A stretch of DNA of 64,000 bases, taken from positions 1-64,000 of the forward strand of contig NZ_LSGP01000026.1 in the NCBI RefSeq assembly GCF_001611555.1, written 5' to 3'. The notes under the pieces were generated by a model. That model ran no database searches. It worked only from the letters and a program-made list of their open reading frames with translations, and had not been told where the DNA came from. Of this stretch, positions 59,916 to 64,000 are shown piece by piece. Origin of the DNA: Anaerosporomusa subterranea. Lineage in GTDB: Bacteria > Bacillota > Negativicutes > Sporomusales > Acetonemataceae. How positions within the stretch are numbered: the stretch's first letter is position 1; each line of letters begins with the position of its first letter. Both the position numbers and the translations under genes were made by a program.

Positions 59916-61916
59916 TTATTTCAGATACTTGTTAAACCATTCTGTAATTTCTTTCAGTCGTCTCAATCTGTGCTTCGGTTTTCCGCTTCTGCTAAGATCA
60001 TGGTTCTCACCTTTAAACAGGCACAGGCGGGATTCCACTCCATGGAACTTCAGTGCGGTAAACATCTGCAGTCCCTCAGCCAACCAGCAGCGGTAGTCTT
60101 CCTCAGAGTGGAGGAAGAGGGTTGGGGTTTTTACCTGATCCGCATAGTTGAGCGGTGAATGTTGCCATAGCTTTTCTTGATTATTCCAGGGAGTGGCGGC
60201 GATTTGATCCTCAACAAAATAGTAGCCGATATCAGTTGTACAGAATTTAGATATCCAATTGGAGATGCTGCGCTCTGAGACGGCAGCCTTAAACCGATCC
60301 GTGTGACAAATTATCCAGTTGGTCATATAACCGCCATATGATCCGCCTGTAACACCGACTCGCTTTGGATCAATAAAGCTGTATTTTTTCATAACCGCAT
60401 TGGTGAATTTCATGATATCGTCATAATCAATGGTTCCATACTTACCGCGAATATCGGCAAAAGCATTGCCTTTACCATCACTTCCTCGCGGATTACAGAA
60501 GAAAATAACATATCCCTCGCTTGCCCAATACTGCATATCATGGAAGAAAGCCGCGCCATAGACTGTCTTAGGCCCTCCATGTATAGCAAGAATAGCAGGG
60601 TACTTTTTAGCTGCATCAAAATTAATCGGCTTGATTACCCAGCCATCGATGCTTACGCCTGCTTCGGTTTCCACACTGATTTGTTCCGGGCTTGCTACCT
60701 GTCTCTCTGTCTGTATCCATTCGTTCATGTTAGTAGCCTGCTGTTCAACAGAGTTTTCGTGCTTGAATATCTCCTGTAGCTTATTGACCTTCATGCCGAC
60801 GTAAAGGATATTGCCAGAGCTGATGCTAATGGCATCAACTGAGCCATTACCTGTTGTTAGTTTCTCGATTTTTCCACTGCGGCTAATCCTGTTAATAAAG
60901 GAATTGTCTCCTTCTGTGCTGACAAAGTATAAATAGTCTTGGTCTACTTGCTCAATATCTGAACTGCCATACCTACAGTCCGAACCAACCGAGTTTGTGA
61001 CTGAAGTATCGAGCGTTGGCGTGATGCAATGCGACGCTGGCGAAGCTAAGTTCCTGATGAAAAAAAGTGCATTTTCGTTAATCCCATAGGATTTCATATT
61101 CGAGCCTGTATAAATGATGACATCATCGGCAAGAAAGTGTGCACTATCGTGGCGTATTCTCGCTGGTTCGCATAGCTGATTAATTTCGTTTGTTGTTACA
61201 TCATAAATTAGGATATCATTTGCCAGAGACATCTTATCAGTAAATCGGTTTGCGACAATAACGGCTTTGGTTTTTGTCTGGTTAAGGTTAAAAGCCTCGA
61301 CCGCGGTATGCTCATCTGTGACTGGTTCAACTTTGCCAGACTGTACGTGGTATAAATACAGCCTTTGCCGTTTCCTGCTGGTAAAGCCATCGCCGTTAGC
61401 CCAGAAGGGAATCTCTTCGATGACTTCGTAATCCTGTTCCTCCTTGCGGGTGTTTAATTCTTCAGATTTTTCTTCGTCTGTTAAGGCAGCGAGGTCTCGC
61501 TGCTTTGCATCATAGTCAGAAACAAAGAGATACGTGTTTTCATTTAACACTTTGAGCGAGTTTACCTGCCTAGGAATTCGCAAAACTTTTGCCGCTTCGC
61601 CGCCGTGAATGTTAATTTTATAGTACTGGGTGAACGATTCACCGCCATCCTTTGCTTTCTGGTCTTGTGAATCCCGAATATCTGGGAATAGAATGTTTTC
61701 ATTATCGAGCCAAATAAAGCTTTTTTCCGAGTCAAAGGCTGTTAACTGAAAATAACGCTCGGTAGCAATCTCCAGTAACCACAGATTAGAGCGATAACAA
61801 TTTGTTTCCATATTGATTTGATGTGCAACAAAGCAAGCATGCTTACCATCTGGGGAATGCTTAAGGCCAGACAAAAATGTATATCTGCTAAAATCATCAA
61901 TTTTCATTGTTTCCAT
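59916..61916 (-). CDS. S9-family (acylaminoacyl-type) serine peptidase
   Basis: The 666-residue enzyme has an N-terminal beta-propeller (DFSRYTFLSGLKHSPDGKHA and repeats) and a C-terminal alpha/beta-hydrolase domain with nucleophile Ser in GGSYGGYMTNW, Asp in LHSEEDYRCW and His in GENHDLSRSGKPKHR. It removes residues or dipeptides from small peptides in the cytoplasm; no signal peptide is present. ATG 61916 follows GGGAGG. Monocistronic. Confidence 0.93.
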   Translation of the reverse strand: METMKIDDFSRYTFLSGLKHSPDGKHACFVAHQINMETNCYRSNLWLLEIATERYFQLTAFDSEKSFIWLDNENILFPDIRDSQDQKAKDGGESFTQYYKINIHGGEAAKVLRIPRQVNSLKVLNENTYLFVSDYDAKQRDLAALTDEEKSEELNTRKEEQDYEVIEEIPFWANGDGFTSRKRQRLYLYHVQSGKVEPVTDEHTAVEAFNLNQTKTKAVIVANRFTDKMSLANDILIYDVTTNEINQLCEPARIRHDSAHFLADDVIIYTGSNMKSYGINENALFFIRNLASPASHCITPTLDTSVTNSVGSDCRYGSSDIEQVDQDYLYFVSTEGDNSFINRISRSGKIEKLTTGNGSVDAISISSGNILYVGMKVNKLQEIFKHENSVEQQATNMNEWIQTERQVASPEQISVETEAGVSIDGWVIKPINFDAAKKYPAILAIHGGPKTVYGAAFFHDMQYWASEGYVIFFCNPRGSDGKGNAFADIRGKYGTIDYDDIMKFTNAVMKKYSFIDPKRVGVTGGSYGGYMTNWIICHTDRFKAAVSERSISNWISKFCTTDIGYYFVEDQIAATPWNNQEKLWQHSPLNYADQVKTPTLFLHSEEDYRCWLAEGLQMFTALKFHGVESRLCLFKGENHDLSRSGKPKHRLRRLKEITEWFNKYLK

Positions 61917-62251
61917 GATGGGGCCTCCCGATAACTGAAAAATACCTACCCACTACATTCAACAGCTTTTCTGTATTCTCCTACTGGATAAGTTTTACCG
62001 TTTTATTTGTTTTGATAGTTCTTGAAGCAGAATATAGTTTAACCGATGCTGTATTAAGCCTACCATGTCTCATAACCGTTGAAGGAGTCAAAGAAGACTC
62101 GAGGTTCCGCTTTTGTGTAACATAGTATAGTAATATTTCACGTGGCTATTGCAATAATCGAATTCAGCAGGGTAGACAACCAAGTAATTTGGTTGGTACA
62201 ATTGTGGAAAGCTAATAGAGGATGGTTATTTAATTTGGGAGGATAGTACAT
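61917..62251. other. Divergent intergenic region
   Basis: A small repeat ACCAAGTAATTTGGT near 62179 could be an operator or weak hairpin. I see no gene, riboswitch core (no TPP THI-box blocks) or clear terminator. Confidence 0.45.
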
Positions 62252-63061
62252 ATGATAAAAGCATTGACAATAGCCGGCTCAGATACTAGTGGCGGCGCCG
62301 GCATGCAGGCAGACTTAAAAACGTTTCAAGAATATGGTGTGTATGGGATGAGCGCTCTCACTGTTCTAGTGGCGCAAAATCCTCATAACAATTGGTCTCA
62401 CGAGGTTTTTCCTTTGTCTCTCGATGTTGTGGCGGCACAGTTGGAAACCGTGCTAACCGGAATTAGGGTTGACGCTGTCAAAACAGGCATGCTTCCTACC
62501 GCTGAAATTATCTCTCTAGCTGCGCAGAAGATTAAGCAGTCTGGAATCCGGAACATCGTAATTGATCCTGTTATGGTTTGCAAAGGAACCGATGAGGTGG
62601 TCAATCCACAGGCTGCAACGTGTATCCGCGAAAAGCTAGCGCCTATTGCGACCATAATCACCCCCAATCTATTTGAGGCAAAACAATTGAGTGGTGTGAA
62701 GCAAATTAGTTCAGTAGCTGATATGCAAGAAGCGGCAAAGCGCATTCACAGTCTAGGCCCCCAGTATGTCCTGATTAAGGGCGGGGCAAAGCTCGGTTTG
62801 TCTAACGCTGTTGATATTCTTTATGATGGCAAGAGTTTTGAACTCTTAGAATCGCCGAAGCTTGATACCTCATATACCCATGGCGCCGGCTGCACCTACG
62901 CCGCTGCAATTACGGCCGGATTAGCAAAAGGGGAATCCGTTCTCGGGGCTGTGAATAAAGCAAAACGATTTGTGACGGCAGCGATTGAGCATGGATTTCC
63001 GCTCAATAGTTTCGTAGGCGCTGTAAATCATTGCGCTATCAGATTGTCAAGTAGTCATTGA
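62252..63061 (+). CDS. thiD: Hydroxymethylpyrimidine/phosphomethylpyrimidine kinase
   Basis: The 269-residue ribokinase-fold enzyme has AGSDTSGGAGMQADLKTFQ, VDAVKTGMLPTAEII, IDPVMVCKGTDEVV, TPNLFEAKQLSG and THGAGCTYAAAITAGLAKG (anion hole and catalytic Cys/Asp region). It phosphorylates the thiamine pyrimidine moiety. ATG 62252 follows GGGAGGA. It is unusual in having no thiamine neighbours or TPP riboswitch; a pyridoxal kinase-like activity is possible for this subfamily. Confidence 0.93.
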   Translation: MIKALTIAGSDTSGGAGMQADLKTFQEYGVYGMSALTVLVAQNPHNNWSHEVFPLSLDVVAAQLETVLTGIRVDAVKTGMLPTAEIISLAAQKIKQSGIRNIVIDPVMVCKGTDEVVNPQAATCIREKLAPIATIITPNLFEAKQLSGVKQISSVADMQEAAKRIHSLGPQYVLIKGGAKLGLSNAVDILYDGKSFELLESPKLDTSYTHGAGCTYAAAITAGLAKGESVLGAVNKAKRFVTAAIEHGFPLNSFVGAVNHCAIRLSSSH

Positions 63062-63071
63062 ATCTGTTAAG

Positions 63072-63102
63072 AAAAGCTGCCCACTTTGGCAGCTTTTTTT
63101 GC
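63072..63102 (+). terminator. Terminator after thiD
   Basis: Stem AAAAGCTGCC/GGCAGCTTTT plus TTT. Confidence 0.85.
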
Positions 63103-63285
63103 ATTCTCCATCTGGATGCGTAGCGTGTGCTTTTATCGTTGGATAGAAACGGAGGATTAATCGTCAGTATGGTAGAATCAAGAAGTCATGTGAGCTTCAG
63201 CCCGGGCTTGCGTCCGGATTGTTATAGTCACAAGGCGCCGGGACAAGCGAACGGTGCTTTCTAAACTTTTGAGGCGGGAGAACAT

Positions 63286-64000
63286 ATGGGGAAAATAACT
63301 TTCTTCGTTCCGTACCTCGCATTAGGTGAGTTAGTCAAAACAATCTTCGCAGAAATGGATGACGGTTCTTGGCAGCTTGATGTCGTGCTGGTCACCGGAG
63401 TCCGGGAAATCGGCTGCGACTGGGATCAGGCTTCTGACATTTGTGTCGCTCGTGGCGTAACGGCGGCGGCCTTAAAGCGTCTGAATTCAGATATGCCGGT
63501 AGTTGATCTGCAGGTGACGGGCTATGATATTATGCGGGCGGTGCGCGAGTGTCAGCGACTATATCCAGAGGATCGAATCGCCATTGCCGGTTCTCATGAC
63601 ATGATCTACGGCGCTATGGGCCTCGAGGAGATTCTTGGAATCGAACAGACTGTCATTGAAGTTCAAACAGAAGAAGATGCTGAACCTAGTATTGCTAAAT
63701 TGAAACAGTTAGGCATTGGTGTTGTAGCCGGGGGCGTCATGTCAACACAGATAGCAGAAAGACTAGGAATGCACGCCGTCTTTATTCAAACCGGCAGAGA
63801 AGCCATTTATCAGGCTTTTCGCGAGGCTAAGCGGATGGCTCAGGTGCGGCGGCAAGAGCAAGAACGCGGCGAGCAATTTCGGGCAATACTGGAGTACTCC
63901 ACTGACGGCATTATTGCAGTCGATGATGCTGGCAAGATAAATCTCATCAATGCGGCTGCCCTCAAGCTGACAGAAGCTCACGCTAATGTGCTAGGTTACC
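63286..64000 (+). CDS. PrpR-N/PAS transcriptional regulator (partial, probably sigma-54 type)
   Basis: The frame is open to the window end (238 codons). It starts with a PrpR N-terminal domain (VREIGCDWDQASDICVARGV, VVDLQVTGYDIMRAVRECQR, AGGVMSTQIAERLGMHAVFI, TGREAIYQAFREAKRMAQVR) and enters a PAS domain (RAILEYSTDGIIAVDDAGKI). Family members continue with an AAA+ sigma-54 activation domain and Fis HTH. ATG 63286 follows GGCGGGAG. The target operon lies outside the window. Confidence 0.85.
   Translation, partial: MGKITFFVPYLALGELVKTIFAEMDDGSWQLDVVLVTGVREIGCDWDQASDICVARGVTAAALKRLNSDMPVVDLQVTGYDIMRAVRECQRLYPEDRIAIAGSHDMIYGAMGLEEILGIEQTVIEVQTEEDAEPSIAKLKQLGIGVVAGGVMSTQIAERLGMHAVFIQTGREAIYQAFREAKRMAQVRRQEQERGEQFRAILEYSTDGIIAVDDAGKINLINAAALKLTEAHANVLGY

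Noticed and set aside
62160-62251. TPP riboswitch upstream of thiD
   Set aside because: The conserved CUGAGA and ACCUGAUCUGG blocks of the THI element are absent.
1-64000. CRISPR array
   Set aside because: No regularly spaced repeats of 24-37 bp with variable spacers; the repeated short units found are promoter repeats or coding Met repeats.
1-64000. tRNA genes
   Set aside because: I looked for GGTTCGAATCC-like T-arms with matching acceptor stems and found none that fold convincingly by eye.

Overview
ORGANISM. The window looks like a diderm Firmicute of the Negativicutes, most plausibly a Sporomusaceae-type spore former (inference). Gram-positive style control elements are present: a T-box, c-di-AMP and Mn2+ riboswitches, AGGAGG ribosome binding sites, TTGACA/TATAAT promoters, and Sbp/DUF881 proteins. 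These occur beside genes that need an outer membrane (two TolC-family channels and a three-part RND pump). A DUF1657 gene fits a spore former.

LAYOUT. 1-1300: tail of an rRNA operon with three 5S-like units, a group II intron fragment and a T-box, then ileS. 4.4-5.0 kb: GC-rich spacer with a 29-bp-stem hairpin. 5.0-10.8 kb (minus): TetR / membrane fusion protein / two ABC ATPases / ABC-2 permease / TolC drug-efflux operon with a palindromic operator. 11.2-16.2 kb: lipoprotein, then a copper block (csoR, copZ, an EamA fragment, an HMA protein that lost a Cys, copA) with two CsoR-type promoters. 16.4-21.1 kb: decayed integrative element (ParB-like protein, RsgA-like GTPase, CD3324-type regulator, methyltransferase, broken serine recombinase) with leader-peptide attenuators and a repeated palindrome. 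21.5-30.0 kb: one nine-gene operon joining a Liv-type ABC importer to a double-cluster [4Fe-4S] protein, a creatininase-family amidohydrolase and a soluble FrdA/FrdB-like pair with no membrane anchor.

30-57 kb: envelope and metal-stress region. It holds many small secreted or membrane proteins rich in Met, His or Cys, a two-component system, VTT, methyltransferase and NlpC/P60 proteins, a Cus-like RND pump, a GDT1-type Mn transporter, an AarF/UbiB kinase and lgt. Eleven promoters here share one architecture: TTCAT-like direct repeats exactly 11 bp apart, the last starting 15-16 bp before the -10 box. One of them drives the operon that encodes the OmpR-family regulator and its kinase. I infer an autoregulated local regulon.

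57.6-64 kb: a TetR regulator paired with an acyl-CoA dehydrogenase through identical operators, a DUF1657 protein, an S9 peptidase, thiD, and the start of a PrpR-N/PAS regulator cut by the window end.

Decay is frequent: copA remnant, serine recombinase, MCP tail, multicopper oxidase, a frameshifted secreted protein and two MITE-like repeats. All family assignments come from reading motifs; no searches were run.
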